Shown: positions 40,982 through 50,678, counted from the first letter of the stretch. The stretch is 64,000 nt of DNA from Propioniciclava sinopodophylli (GCF_004324755.1 NZ_SDMQ01000008.1:1-64000), one strand, 5' to 3'. Numbers and translations are program-made. The notes: generated by a model from the sequence alone, not told the origin.

Positions 40982-42193
40982 ATGCCAGCTGACGACGGCG
41001 CGGCCCTGCTCACCTCCGAGGGAGTGGGCGGGTTGCTCGAGGCCGCCGTCACGCACGCCGGCGGCACTCTGGTGGCCTGGACGCTGGACCACATCGACGC
41101 CAACCCCAGCCAGTCCACGACCGCGACCTACTCGGCGATCGTCGACTGGCCCTATGGCCGGCGCGACGAGCTGCTCGGCGTGAGCGCCCGGGCGCACGGG
41201 CTGTCCGGCTCCGACAGCCGCGCCGAGATCTTCGCCGACGGCGACCGGGAGGTCGCGGTGTGGCTCTACCCGTTCGACCCCGACCTGCCCGGCCTCGCCC
41301 GCGCCGCGTACCCGACGTCGATGGCGGCCGTCCTCAACGCCTACCGTGCGGTCGCCGAGCCGATCACGCCCGAGCAGCTCGACCTCGAGATGGTCACCTA
41401 CCGCCCCCGCCGCCGGGCCGTGCTGCGGGCGTCGGTCCACGGCGGAGACACGTTCTTCGTGAAGGTTCTGCGGGAGAGGCTGTTCGCCGACGTGTCCCAG
41501 CGCCACAAGCTGCTCTTGGACGCCGGCGTCCCGGCCCCGCGCATCGCCGCCGGCACCGCCGACTTCCTCCTCGTCCTCGGCCAGCTGCCCGGGCGGCCGC
41601 TGGCCCGCGCGGTGTTCGACCCGGTGGCGCCCTGCACCGCCGAGGGGCTGATCGAGGTGCTGGACGCCATGCCCGCCGCGGTGGCCGACCTGGAGCGCCG
41701 TCCGCCCTGGGCCGACTCGGTCGAGCACTACGCGCGCATGGTGGGGGCCGCGCTGCCCGAGGAACAGGAACGCCTCGACCGGCTGGCCCGCGCCGTGCGC
41801 GACGGCCTGGCGGGCCTGCCGCCCGGGGAGGAGCCGACGCACGGCGACTTCCACGAGGGGCAGCTGCACGTCGCGGACGGGCGCATCGTCGGCATCCTCG
41901 ACGTCGACACCATCGGCCCCGGACGCCGCGCCGACGACCTGGCCTGCCTCATCGCGCACCTCTCGACGATCCAGCGGATGAACGCCGAGCAGGAGGCCCG
42001 CGTGCACACGCTGCTGCGCGACTGGGTGCCGGTCTTCGACGAGCGGGTCGACCCGGTCGAGTTGCGCCTGCGAGCCGCCGCCGTGATCATCTCGCTGGCC
42101 ACCGGCCCGTACCGCGGCCAGGAGCCCCACTGGGAGCGGGAGACCGTCCAGATGCTCGACTCCGCCGAGGCGCTGGTGCGCCAGGTCAGCTGA
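40982..42193 (+). CDS. Aminoglycoside-phosphotransferase-fold kinase
   Basis: 403 residues. The C-terminal two thirds have the APH/choline-kinase fold: Lys161 in TFFVKVLRERLF, the catalytic loop HGD (287-289) with Gln294 in place of the usual Asn (HGDFHEGQ), and the metal motif ILDVDTIGPGRRADDLA. The first 130 residues (PWPYGRRDELLGVSAR, VAVWLYPFDPDLPGLARAAYP) are a separate domain of the kind found before such kinases in actinobacteria. The substrate is unknown and antibiotic resistance should not be assumed. GGGAAGGG lies before the ATG. Confidence 0.82.
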   Translation: MPADDGAALLTSEGVGGLLEAAVTHAGGTLVAWTLDHIDANPSQSTTATYSAIVDWPYGRRDELLGVSARAHGLSGSDSRAEIFADGDREVAVWLYPFDPDLPGLARAAYPTSMAAVLNAYRAVAEPITPEQLDLEMVTYRPRRRAVLRASVHGGDTFFVKVLRERLFADVSQRHKLLLDAGVPAPRIAAGTADFLLVLGQLPGRPLARAVFDPVAPCTAEGLIEVLDAMPAAVADLERRPPWADSVEHYARMVGAALPEEQERLDRLARAVRDGLAGLPPGEEPTHGDFHEGQLHVADGRIVGILDVDTIGPGRRADDLACLIAHLSTIQRMNAEQEARVHTLLRDWVPVFDERVDPVELRLRAAAVIISLATGPYRGQEPHWERETVQMLDSAEALVRQVS

Positions 42194-42276
42194 ACCGGAG
42201 AAGTTAACCACATAACAAAGCGGTATCAACCCTCCGGCGGCACCTACGCGGAGCGGTGACGCCGGGTGTCGCCGAG

Positions 42277-42335
42277 TACGCTGCCCCTCAGCCCGGGTAC
42301 ACCAAACCGGCTTCGACCCTCACGTGCCTAGGAGG
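42277..42335 (+). promoter_or_regulatory. Promoter and ribosome-binding site of the nucleoside uptake operon
   Basis: TACGCT (42277-42282) with GGTGAC 16 nt upstream forms a probable promoter. A 59-nt leader ends with a strong AGGAGG (42330-42335), 6 nt before the GTG. The strong site suits a highly expressed binding protein. Confidence 0.55.
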
Positions 42336-42341
42336 CATCCA

Positions 42342-43451
42342 GTGAAGAAGTCCATCGTCATCTCCGGCTTGGCCGCAGCCCTGCTGCTGGCCGGCTGCGC
42401 CACGCCGCCCCCCGCCAGCACCGCCGCCCCGTCGGCCACCGCCGGTGGCGCTACCACCGCTGCCGCGCCCGCGTCCGATTTCACCGCCTGCATGGTGTCC
42501 GACGCCGGCGGCTTCGACGACAAGTCGTTCAACCAGACCTCCTACAAGGGCCTGACGGACGCCGTCGCCCAGCTGGGTGTCAAGCAGAACGAGGCCCAGT
42601 CCAAGACGACCTCGGACTTCGCCACCAACATCGACCAGATGGTCAACGCCGGCTGCAACATCGTCGTGACCGTCGGCTTCATGCTGGGGGACGCGACCCT
42701 GGCCGCCGCCAAGGCCAACCCCGACGTCGACTTCGCGATCGTCGACTTCGCCTACTCCGACGAGTCCGGCGCCAACACCGCGCCCGAGAACCTGCGCGGC
42801 CTGGTGTTCAACACGGGCGAGCCCGCCTTCATGGCCGGCTACACCGCGGCCTCCCTGTCGCAGACCGGCAAGGTCGGCACCTTCGGTGGCGCCAAGATCC
42901 CGAGCGTGACCGCGTTCATGGAGGGCTACGCCCAGGGCGTGAAGTACCACAACGAGAAGAAGGGCACCAACGTCGAAGTGCTCGGCTGGAACTCCGAGTC
43001 CCAGGACGGCCAGTTCATCCCCGGCGCGAGCCCCTTCGAGGACCTCGCCGGTGGCAAGCGCGTCGCCGACACCCTGGTCGCTCAGGGCGCCGACGTGATC
43101 CTGCCCGTCGCCGGCCCCGCCGGTGAGGGTGGTCTGCAGGCCGCCCAGGCTTCCGGGGGCAAGGTCATCGGCATGTGGGTCGACACCGACGGCTACGTGA
43201 GCATGCCGACCTATAAGTCGATCATCGCCACGTCGGTCGGCAAGGCCATGGACGTCGCCGTGTTCGAGGCCATCAAGGCATCGAAGGAGGGCACCTTCAA
43301 CAACGAGGTGTACGTCGGCACCCTCGAGAACGAGGGCGCCTACCTGGCCCCGTTCCACGACTTCGACTCGAAGGTCTCGGCCGAGACGAAGGCCGAACTC
43401 GAGCAGATCAAGGCCGACATCATCGCCGGGACCATCACGATCGAGGCGTGA
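42342..43451 (+). CDS. BMP-family nucleoside-binding lipoprotein
   Basis: 369 residues. The signal peptide ends in lipobox LLAGC with Cys19, followed by an Ala/Thr/Ser/Pro linker. The mature domain has the BMP/PnrA signature VSDAGGFDDKSFNQTSYKGL and GEPAFMAGYTAASLSQTGKVGTFGGAKIP. It is the extracellular binding protein of a purine (or general) nucleoside ABC importer. A strong hairpin separates it from the ATPase gene, allowing more binding protein than transporter. It starts a six-gene uptake and salvage group. Confidence 0.93.
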   Translation: MKKSIVISGLAAALLLAGCATPPPASTAAPSATAGGATTAAAPASDFTACMVSDAGGFDDKSFNQTSYKGLTDAVAQLGVKQNEAQSKTTSDFATNIDQMVNAGCNIVVTVGFMLGDATLAAAKANPDVDFAIVDFAYSDESGANTAPENLRGLVFNTGEPAFMAGYTAASLSQTGKVGTFGGAKIPSVTAFMEGYAQGVKYHNEKKGTNVEVLGWNSESQDGQFIPGASPFEDLAGGKRVADTLVAQGADVILPVAGPAGEGGLQAAQASGGKVIGMWVDTDGYVSMPTYKSIIATSVGKAMDVAVFEAIKASKEGTFNNEVYVGTLENEGAYLAPFHDFDSKVSAETKAELEQIKADIIAGTITIEA

Positions 43452-43467
43452 CCCGCACCACCTGATC

Positions 43468-43500
43468 CGCGAGGGGAGGCCGATACGGCCTCCCCTCGCG
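43468..43500 (+). terminator. Intercistronic hairpin after the binding-protein gene
   Basis: A perfect 15-bp stem (CGCGAGGGGAGGCCG) with an ATA loop, 16 nt after the lipoprotein stop and 42 nt before the ATPase start. It probably acts as a partial terminator or protects the 3' end of the first cistron. Confidence 0.75.
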
Positions 43501-43542
43501 CTTCCCCTCCTCATTCCCCGACCCTCATGGAAGGATTCCGGC

Positions 43543-45156
43543 GTGACCAACGACACGTCCGGCCTGCGGCTTCGCGGCATCACGAAACGGTTCGGCACCT
43601 TCACCGCCAACGACGCGGTCGACCTGGACGTCGTGCCCGGCGAGATCCACTGCCTCCTGGGCGAGAACGGCGCCGGCAAGTCCACCCTGATGAACGTCCT
43701 GTACGGGCTGTACCAGCCCGACGGCGGCCAGATCCTGATCGAGGGCGTCCCCCAGAAGTTCACCAACCCGAAGCAGGCCATGGCGGCTGGCATCGGCATG
43801 GTGCACCAGCACTTCATGCTGGTGGAGCCGTTCACCGTCGCCGAGAACATGATGCTCGGCAACGAGGGCGGCTTCGTCCTCGACAAGAACGCCGCCCGCG
43901 CCAAGGTGCGCGAGCTGGCCGAGCGCTACAAGATGCCGGTCGAGCCGGACGCCGTGATCGAGGAGCTGCCGGTCGGCGTCCAGCAGCGCGTCGAGATCCT
44001 CAAGGCGCTGGCCAACGACGCCAAGTACCTCATCTTCGATGAGCCCACCGCCGTCCTCACGCCGCAGGAGATCGACGAGCTGATGGCCGTCATGCAGGTC
44101 CTGCGCGACGAGGGCAAGGCCATCGTCTTCATCACCCACAAGCTGCGCGAGGTCCGCGCGATCGCCGACCGCATCACCGTCATGCGCCGCGGCAAGATCG
44201 TCGGCCACGCCGAGCCCGGCACGTCCGAGGCGGACCTCGCCGAGCTCATGGTCGGCCGTGCCGTCGACCTGCGCATCGCGAAGTCGGCGCCAGCCGCGCA
44301 GGACGTCCGCCTTCAGGTCCGCGACCTGAAGGTCGCCAACGCCGCAGGCGGCATCGTCGTCGACGGCGTGAGCTTCGACGTGCGTGGGGGAGAGATCCTC
44401 TGCGTCGCCGGCGTCCAGGGCAACGGCCAGTCCGAACTGGCGGACGCGCTCATCGGCAACATCCCGCCCCTGTCGGGCACCCTGACCCTCGACGGGGTCG
44501 ACATCACCCGTGCGCGTCCGGCGGCCACCATCGGTGCGGGCATGGGCTTCGTGCCCGAGGACCGGGAGGACGACGGGTTCGTCGGCACCTTCTCCGTCGC
44601 GGAGAACCTCGTGCTCAACCGCGTCACCCAGGCCCCGTTCAGCAGGGGCGTCGCGCTCGACCTGGGCGCCATCGCCGCCAACGCCGAGAAGCTCAAGGAC
44701 GAGTTCGACATCCGCACCCAAGCGGTCTCGAGCCCGATCTCGTCGCTGTCGGGCGGCAACAAGCAGAAGGTCATCCTGGCCCGCGAGCTCTCCCGCGACC
44801 TGTCGCTGCTGGTGGCCAGCCAGCCGACCCGCGGCGTGGACGTGGGCGCCATCGAGTTCCTGCACCGCCGCATCGTCGAGGAGCGGGACAAGGGCACCGC
44901 CGTCCTGCTGGTCTCGACCGAGCTGGACGAGGTCGAGGCGCTCGCCGACCGCGTGCTGGTGATGTACCGCGGCAAGGTGGTCGGCGTCGTCGGCCCCGAC
45001 ACCCCCCGCGACGTCATGGGCCTGATGATGGCCGGCGCGAGCCACGAGGAGGCCGTCCGTGCGGCCGCGGAACAGCCCACCCCGCTGGTGGAGCAGGTGC
45101 ACGAGGCCGCGGTGCACCACACCGAGGCGTCCGAGGGCCAAGAGGGGAACCGATGA
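43543..45156 (+). CDS. Nucleoside ABC importer ATPase (two ABC domains)
   Basis: 537 residues. The first ABC domain has Walker A GENGAGKST (40-48) and LPVGVQQRVEILKAL as its signature region. The second has a degenerate Walker A (GVQGNGQSE, Lys replaced by Gln), SLSGGNKQKVILAREL and VASQPTRGVDVGA. This split is typical of RbsA/YufO-type ATPases that serve BMP-dependent importers. GTG start with GGAAGGA upstream. It is translationally coupled to the first permease (ATGA). Confidence 0.94.
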   Translation: MTNDTSGLRLRGITKRFGTFTANDAVDLDVVPGEIHCLLGENGAGKSTLMNVLYGLYQPDGGQILIEGVPQKFTNPKQAMAAGIGMVHQHFMLVEPFTVAENMMLGNEGGFVLDKNAARAKVRELAERYKMPVEPDAVIEELPVGVQQRVEILKALANDAKYLIFDEPTAVLTPQEIDELMAVMQVLRDEGKAIVFITHKLREVRAIADRITVMRRGKIVGHAEPGTSEADLAELMVGRAVDLRIAKSAPAAQDVRLQVRDLKVANAAGGIVVDGVSFDVRGGEILCVAGVQGNGQSELADALIGNIPPLSGTLTLDGVDITRARPAATIGAGMGFVPEDREDDGFVGTFSVAENLVLNRVTQAPFSRGVALDLGAIAANAEKLKDEFDIRTQAVSSPISSLSGGNKQKVILARELSRDLSLLVASQPTRGVDVGAIEFLHRRIVEERDKGTAVLLVSTELDEVEALADRVLVMYRGKVVGVVGPDTPRDVMGLMMAGASHEEAVRAAAEQPTPLVEQVHEAAVHHTEASEGQEGNR

Positions 45157-46322
45157 CCGAACTCACGACTCCGGCGACCAAGCGACGCGCCACGTTCCAG
45201 TGGCGCGGCATCGCCATCACCGTGGCGGCCTTCGTGCTGGCGCTGCTCGTCGGCGCGATCTTGATGATCGTCAGCGACCCCGAGGTCGCCGGGCAGTTCG
45301 CCTACCTGTTCACCGCCCCGGCGCTCCCGCTGGGGGCCGCATGGGCCAAGGTCTCCTCTGCCTACGCCGCGCTCGCGGTGGGGGCGCTCGGCTCCCCGGC
45401 CGCGCTCGCCGCCACGACCCGTGAGGCCGCCCCGCTGATCTGTGCGGGCCTTGGCGTGGGCCTAGGCTTCCGCGCCGGCCTGTTCAACATCGGTGCGCAG
45501 GGCCAGGCGATCGTCGGAGCGATCCTCGCCGCGTGGGTGGGCTTCGCCCTGCAGCTGCCACCGGTCCTGCACGTGATCGTCGCCCTGCTCGCCGGCCTCC
45601 TCGGCGGCGCGTTGTGGGGTGGCATCGTCGGCTACCTCAAAGCCAAGACCGGCGCCCACGAGGTCATCGTGACCATCATGTTCAACTACATCGCGGTGGG
45701 CATCCTCGCGTGGCTTCTCACCACGCCGGCCTTCCTGCGGCCGGGCCGCCAGGACCCGATCTCGCCCGAGGTGCACCCCACCTCCACGTTCCCCGGCATC
45801 TTCGGCCAGCTCCACGTGGGCTTCCTCGTGGCCCTGCTCGCGGCGTTCGGCACGTGGTGGCTCATCGAGCGCTCCACCATCGGCTTCACGATCCGTGCGG
45901 TGGGCGCCAACCCGAACGCCGCCGGGACCGCCGGCATGGACGTGGCCAGGACGACCATCATCACCATGGCCATCGCGGGCATGCTCGCCGGCCTGGCTGG
46001 CGTCCAGGTCGCGATCGGGCCCGCCGCCAACGGCGTCCCGACCCCGCTGAGCCAGGGCATCGTGGGCTCGGTCGGCTTCGACGCGATCACGGTTGCGCTG
46101 CTCGGCCGTTCGCGTCCCCTCGGCATCGTGTTCGCGGGTCTCCTCTTCGGCGGCCTGCACGCCGGCGGCCTGTCGATGCAGAGCATCGCCGGTACCCCGC
46201 TCACCCTGTCGATGGTGCTGCAGGCCCTCATCGTGCTGTTCGTCGCCGCGCCCGGCCTCGTCCGCACGCTCGTCCCGTTCCTGCGCGAGCGTCGCGCCGT
46301 TGTCGCCGGAGGTCAGGCATGA
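45153..46322 (+). CDS. Nucleoside ABC importer permease 1 (YufP type)
   Basis: 389 residues with about nine membrane helices and the BPD_transp_2 signature (GAQGQAIVGAILAAWVGFAL, GAHEVIVTIMFNYIAVGILAWLLTTPAF). It pairs with the next gene as a heterodimeric channel. Start overlaps the ATPase stop. Confidence 0.93.
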   Translation: MTELTTPATKRRATFQWRGIAITVAAFVLALLVGAILMIVSDPEVAGQFAYLFTAPALPLGAAWAKVSSAYAALAVGALGSPAALAATTREAAPLICAGLGVGLGFRAGLFNIGAQGQAIVGAILAAWVGFALQLPPVLHVIVALLAGLLGGALWGGIVGYLKAKTGAHEVIVTIMFNYIAVGILAWLLTTPAFLRPGRQDPISPEVHPTSTFPGIFGQLHVGFLVALLAAFGTWWLIERSTIGFTIRAVGANPNAAGTAGMDVARTTIITMAIAGMLAGLAGVQVAIGPAANGVPTPLSQGIVGSVGFDAITVALLGRSRPLGIVFAGLLFGGLHAGGLSMQSIAGTPLTLSMVLQALIVLFVAAPGLVRTLVPFLRERRAVVAGGQA

Positions 46323-47611
46323 GCACCGCCACCATCGCTCTCCGTGACGAGGTCATCCGCCTCGACCAGACCGAGTCGCGTGAGGCCCGGCGCGCGCGCC
46401 TGTCCTCGGGCGGCCTCATGGCCGGCATCGGCCTGGTCCTGCTGGTGCTCGCCTTCCGCACCAAGGGTGAGGCCAGGTACGCGCTGTCGGGGTATTTTGA
46501 CGCCGTCCAGCTGCCGACGTTCAGCCTGCCGGGCCTGCCCACCGTCCTCGTGTGCGGCCTCATCACCCTGGCCGTGGGTGCCGGGTTCCTCGGCGGACGC
46601 CTCAACCCGCGCCTGCGGGCGGGCGCGGCGACGCTGGCCGGCATCGCCGTGATGCTCGGCCTGGTCACCTGGGCGGCCTCCGGTGTCGGCCTGCCGTTCC
46701 AGATCAGCAACCAGCTCGCCGGCACCATCGCGCTGGCGACCCCGCTCGTGTTGGGCACCCTGGGCGGCGTCCTGTGCGAGAACTCCGGCGTGGTCAACGT
46801 CGCCATCGAGGGTCAGTTCCTCGTCGCGGCGTTCACCGCGGCCACGGTCGGGTCGGTGACGAAGTCGATCCCGATGGCGCTGGTCGCGGCGGTCATCGCC
46901 GGCGTCCTCATGGCGGCGATGCTCGCGGTGTTCGCGATCCGCTACATCGTCGACCAGGTCGTTCTGGGCGTCGTGCTGAACCTGTTCGCCTCAGGCCTGA
47001 CCGGCTTCATCTTCGACCAGCTGGTCCAGCCGAACTCGAGCCAGCTCAACAGCGCCCCGATCATGCAGGCGATCCCGATCCCGCTGCTGTCGTCGATCCC
47101 GCTGCTCGGGCCCGTCCTGTTCAACCAGACGATCCTGGTCTACCTGGCGATCCTGTCCGTCTTCCTTGTGGCGTTCCTGCTGTACCGCACCCGGTGGGGC
47201 CTGCGCGTCCGCTCGGTGGGCGAGCACCCCGAGGCGGCCGACACGGTCGGCATCTCCGTGCGTGCGGTCCGCTGGCAGGCGGTGCTTCTGGGCGGCGTGT
47301 TCGCCGGCCTGGGCGGCGCGTTCTTCACGATCGGGTCCACCGGCGCCTTCAACAAGGACATCACGGTCGGCAACGGCTTCATCGCCCTCGCGGCGCTGAT
47401 CATGGGCCGCTGGCACCCCGTGCGCGCCGCGCTGATGGCTGTGTTCTTCGGCTTCGTGACGCAGCTGGCCACCCAGCTGCAGAGCCTGTCCACGCCGATG
47501 CCCAGCCAGTTCCTGCTGATGCTGCCCTACATCGCGACCGTGATCGCGGTGGCCGGGCTCATCGGGCGCTCGCGCGGCCCGGCCGCCGACGGCGTGCCCT
47601 ACACCAAGTAG
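46319..47611 (+). CDS. Nucleoside ABC importer permease 2 (YufQ type)
   Basis: 430 residues. An N-terminal cytoplasmic lead (about 35 residues) precedes about ten helices with LCENSGVVNVAIEGQFLVAAF and VDQVVLGVVLNLFASGLTGF, the BPD_transp_2 signature of the second permease. ATGA overlap with the first permease. cdd begins 7 nt after its stop. Confidence 0.93.
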   Translation: MSTATIALRDEVIRLDQTESREARRARLSSGGLMAGIGLVLLVLAFRTKGEARYALSGYFDAVQLPTFSLPGLPTVLVCGLITLAVGAGFLGGRLNPRLRAGAATLAGIAVMLGLVTWAASGVGLPFQISNQLAGTIALATPLVLGTLGGVLCENSGVVNVAIEGQFLVAAFTAATVGSVTKSIPMALVAAVIAGVLMAAMLAVFAIRYIVDQVVLGVVLNLFASGLTGFIFDQLVQPNSSQLNSAPIMQAIPIPLLSSIPLLGPVLFNQTILVYLAILSVFLVAFLLYRTRWGLRVRSVGEHPEAADTVGISVRAVRWQAVLLGGVFAGLGGAFFTIGSTGAFNKDITVGNGFIALAALIMGRWHPVRAALMAVFFGFVTQLATQLQSLSTPMPSQFLLMLPYIATVIAVAGLIGRSRGPAADGVPYTK

Positions 47612-47617
47612 GCCGGC

Positions 47618-48007
47618 GTGGACATCGACTTCGACGCCCTGCGCCGCGAGGCCCGGGCTGCCTGCGCGCAGGCGTACGCCCCCTACTCGGGGTACCCGGT
47701 GGGTGCGGCCGCCCTGGTCTCGGACGGCCGGGTCGTGTCGGGCTGCAACGTGGAGAACGCCGGCTACGGCGTCACGCTCTGTGCCGAGTGCGGGCTGGTC
47801 TCCGACCTCGTCCGGGGCGGGGGTGGACGCCTGGTGGCGTTCACCTGCTGCAACGGCAAGGGCGAGGTCATCATGCCGTGCGGCCGTTGCCGCCAGCTGT
47901 TGTGGGAGCACGGCGGCGCGCCGATGCTGATCGAGACGCCGCAGGGCATCCTCACCCTCGACGAAGTACTGCCCCAGGCCTTCGGGCCCGAGGCGCTCGG
48001 CCGCTGA
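47618..48007 (+). CDS. cdd: Cytidine deaminase
   Basis: 129 residues. The zinc site is Cys55-Ala-Glu57 (NVENAGYGVTLCAEC) with Cys88 and Cys91 (MPCGRCRQ), as in small tetrameric cytidine deaminases. It deaminates cytidine and deoxycytidine to uridine and deoxyuridine. The location directly after the importer indicates that imported pyrimidine nucleosides are used. GTG start, 7 nt after the permease stop. Confidence 0.95.
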   Translation: MDIDFDALRREARAACAQAYAPYSGYPVGAAALVSDGRVVSGCNVENAGYGVTLCAECGLVSDLVRGGGGRLVAFTCCNGKGEVIMPCGRCRQLLWEHGGAPMLIETPQGILTLDEVLPQAFGPEALGR

Positions 48008-48024
48008 CCACCCGGGAGGGAACG

Positions 48025-49083
48025 ATGGCACCCAAGACCGATCTGGTCGGCTTGCCCAAGGTCGTCCTGCACGACCACCTCGACGGCGGCCTGCGCGCCG
48101 CGACGGTGGCGGAGCTGGCCGCCGAGGCCGGACACGCCCTACCCGCCGGGGCGCCCGGGCTGGCTGAGTGGTTCTTCGACGCCGCGGATTCCGGCTCGCT
48201 GGTGCGCTACCTGACGACCTTCGAGCACACCGTCGCCGTGATGCAGACGCGCGAGCAGTTGCGCCGCGTGGCGCGCGAGTGGGTCGAGGACCTGGCTGCC
48301 GACGGCGTCGTCTACGGTGAGGCCCGCTGGGCGCCCGAGCAGCACACGCGCCTCGGACTTTCGCTCGCCGACGCGGTGGAGGCGGTGGGGGCCGGCCTGG
48401 CCGACGGCATGGCCGCGGCCACGGCGTCCGGCCGGCCCATGGTGGCCCGCCAGCTGGTGACCTCCCTGCGGCACACCCTGCCCAACCCGGAGGTTGTCGA
48501 GCTGGCCGTTGCGCGGGAGCATCTCGTCGCCGGGTTCGATCTCGCCGGCCCCGAGGACGGCTTCGGGCCCGAGCTGCACGCAGCGTCCTTCGCCCGGCTG
48601 CGGGAGACCTACACCCCCTTCACCGTGCACGCGGGCGAGGCCGCCGGGGTGGCCTCGGTGGCGGGCGCGGTGCAGCTGGGGGCGCTGCGGTTGGGCCATG
48701 GTGTCCGCATCGCCGAAGACATCACGCTCGACGCCTCCGGTTACCGGCTGGGGCCGGTCGCCCGCTGGGTGCTGGACCGGCGCATCCCGTTGGAGGTCAG
48801 CCCGACCTCGAACCTGCAGACGGGCATCTGCGCGACGGTGGGGGAGCACCCCTTCGGCCTGTTGGAGCGCCTCGGGTTCGTGGTGACGGTGAACTGCGAC
48901 AACAGGCTGATGAGCCGCACCAGCCCGAGCCACGAGATGGGCCTGCTGGGCGACGCCTTCGGCTACACCACCGACGACCTGCGGCGGTTCACGGTGGACG
49001 CCGCGCGCGCGGCCTTCCTGCCCCACGAGGAGAGAGAGCGCCTCGTCGCCGATGTCATCGAGGCGGGCTACGCCGCGGCCTGA
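48025..49083 (+). CDS. add: Adenosine deaminase
   Basis: 352 residues. The metal and catalytic residues are in place: His16 and His18 (VLHDHLDGG), His202 and Glu205 (VHAGE), His225 (LGHGV) and Asp292 (VNCDN), with SPTSNL at 259-264. It deaminates adenosine and deoxyadenosine to inosine forms. GGGAGGG precedes the ATG. With cdd and the importer it makes a nucleoside scavenging operon; the thymidine phosphorylase often found between cdd and add in actinobacteria is missing. Confidence 0.95.
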   Translation: MAPKTDLVGLPKVVLHDHLDGGLRAATVAELAAEAGHALPAGAPGLAEWFFDAADSGSLVRYLTTFEHTVAVMQTREQLRRVAREWVEDLAADGVVYGEARWAPEQHTRLGLSLADAVEAVGAGLADGMAAATASGRPMVARQLVTSLRHTLPNPEVVELAVAREHLVAGFDLAGPEDGFGPELHAASFARLRETYTPFTVHAGEAAGVASVAGAVQLGALRLGHGVRIAEDITLDASGYRLGPVARWVLDRRIPLEVSPTSNLQTGICATVGEHPFGLLERLGFVVTVNCDNRLMSRTSPSHEMGLLGDAFGYTTDDLRRFTVDAARAAFLPHEERERLVADVIEAGYAAA

Positions 49084-49089
49084 GGCCTG

Positions 49090-49338
49090 TCAGAAGAACA
49101 GCTTGTAGCCCAGCCCGTGGGCGACGATCCCGGCGATGCCGAGGGCCACGGCGCCGCCCACGATGCTGAACGCGAGCCAGGCCAGCGTGCGGCGCAGGGG
49201 CGCGTTCGCGCCCGGCTCTGAGGCCACCGCCAACTGGCGGACGCCCAGGGAGAACAGGGCAGGCAGGCCCGCCCCGAGCAGCAGCCCGATCGCCAGCACC
49301 TTCCACACGGCGTCGATCGCCGCCATCGTCTGCGTCAT
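49090..49338 (-). CDS. Small membrane protein after the phosphate transporter
   Basis: 82 residues with two clear membrane helices (VWKVLAIGLLLGAGLPALFSLGVRQLA and TLAWLAFSIVGGAVALGIAGIVAHGLGY). I recognise no family by name. The ATG at 49338 overlaps the stop of the PiT gene (ATGA), so the two are translated together. A role in phosphate uptake is inferred from context alone. Confidence 0.75.
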   Translation of the reverse strand: MTQTMAAIDAVWKVLAIGLLLGAGLPALFSLGVRQLAVASEPGANAPLRRTLAWLAFSIVGGAVALGIAGIVAHGLGYKLFF

Positions 49339-50558
49339 CGGACCAGCTCCTGCGGGACCGGGACGGTCGTCGACCGGTCCTCGGGCTCCCAGTCGTCGTT
49401 GACGTTGTGGTGCCCGATGGGCTTGATGCGGGAGTGCAGCCACATCCACAGCGACAGCACCACGAGGATCATGAAGATGGCGATCGGGCCGAGCCACGGA
49501 CCCAGAGACGTCCCGATCCACCACATCACGGCGCCGACCAGGCCGGCGCAGGGGAGCGTGATCAGCCACGCCAGGCCCATGCGGCCGGCGATCGACCAGC
49601 GCACCTCGGCGCGGCGTCCGAGGCCCGAGCCGAGGATCGACCCGGTGGCCACGTGGGTGGTGGACAGCGCGAAGCCCAGCTGCGAGCTGGAGAGGATGAC
49701 CGCAGCCGAGGATGCCTCGGCGGCCATGCCCTGCGGCGAGGAGATCTCGACCAGGCCCTTGCCCATCGTGCGGATGATGCGCCAGCCGCCCAGCCACGTG
49801 CCGGTGGCGATGGCGCCGGCGCAGGCCACCTTCACCCACAGCGGGATGGCGTGGGTGTCGACCCAGTGGCCGGACGCGATCAGGACGAGCGTGATGACGC
49901 CCATCGTCTTCTGGGCGTCGTTGGCGCCGTGCGCCAGGGAGACCAGGGAGGCGGTGCCGACCTGGCCCCAGCGGAAGCCCTTGTCCATGACCTTCTCCGG
50001 CACGCCGCGGGCGATGCGGAAGACCAGCCAGGTGCCGACGGTCGCCACGAGGACGGCGATGAGCGGGGAGGCCAGGCCCGGCAGGATGATCTTGCCGACC
50101 ACGCCGTCCAGCTTGGCTCCCTCGCCGGCCCACTTGACGCCGTTGACGCCGAGGCCCGCGATGGTGGCGCCGATCAGGCCGCCGAACATCGCGTGCGACG
50201 AGCTCGAAGGCAGGCCGCGCAGCCACGTGAACAGGTTCCAGACGATGGCGCCGATCAGGCCGGCGAGCAGGATCATCAGCAGCGGACGACCCCCGTCGGT
50301 GAGCAGCTCGGTGCGGGGCGACCCGTCCGGGTTCTGGATGCGGATGACCGCGTTGGTGACGGTCAGGGCCACCTCGACTGACAGGAACGCACCGATGAGG
50401 TTCAGCACAGCGCACAGCGCGACGGCGACCTTGGGTGTGAGTGCCTTCGTCGCGATCGAGGTTGCCATCGCGTTGGCGGTGTCATGAAAACCATTGGTGA
50501 AGTCGAAAGCCAGCGCCGTCACGACGGCCAGCACCAGCAGGACCAGCTCAGGGGTCAC
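49335..50558 (-). CDS. PiT-family inorganic phosphate transporter
   Basis: 407 residues with about ten to eleven membrane segments. The duplicated PiT signatures are visible: [18 protein letters not shown] near the N-terminus and [16 protein letters not shown] in the second half. Members carry phosphate (or metal-phosphate) with H+ or Na+. There is no DUF47/PhoU-like partner next to it. GTG start, 7 nt after TACGCT. It is divergent from metG. Confidence 0.93.
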   Translation of the reverse strand: MTPELVLLVLAVVTALAFDFTNGFHDTANAMATSIATKALTPKVAVALCAVLNLIGAFLSVEVALTVTNAVIRIQNPDGSPRTELLTDGGRPLLMILLAGLIGAIVWNLFTWLRGLPSSSSHAMFGGLIGATIAGLGVNGVKWAGEGAKLDGVVGKIILPGLASPLIAVLVATVGTWLVFRIARGVPEKVMDKGFRWGQVGTASLVSLAHGANDAQKTMGVITLVLIASGHWVDTHAIPLWVKVACAGAIATGTWLGGWRIIRTMGKGLVEISSPQGMAAEASSAAVILSSSQLGFALSTTHVATGSILGSGLGRRAEVRWSIAGRMGLAWLITLPCAGLVGAVMWWIGTSLGPWLGPIAIFMILVVLSLWMWLHSRIKPIGHHNVNDDWEPEDRSTTVPVPQELVR

Positions 50559-50565
50559 ACACGAA

Positions 50566-50571
50566 AGCGTA
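50566..50571 (-). promoter_or_regulatory. -10 box of the phosphate transporter gene
   Basis: TACGCT, 7 nt before the GTG: leaderless. Confidence 0.55.
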
Positions 50572-50665
50572 ACCCCCCGTTGACTCCGAATTCATCTACG
50601 CGCATCCGGTTGCCGGTGGGGCTGGACGCCCCGGGCGCGCGTCGGGCCGGTGCCGGGGCCTGCCC

Positions 50666-50671
50666 TAGACT
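50666..50671 (+). promoter_or_regulatory. -10 box of metG
   Basis: TAGACT, 7 nt before the ATG: leaderless, so no leader riboswitch or T-box is possible here. Confidence 0.6.
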
Positions 50672-50678
50672 TCGGGCC

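Noticed and set aside
40982-42193. Aminoglycoside resistance gene
   Set aside because: Only the kinase fold is shared; the N-terminal domain and the core-genome context do not point to resistance.
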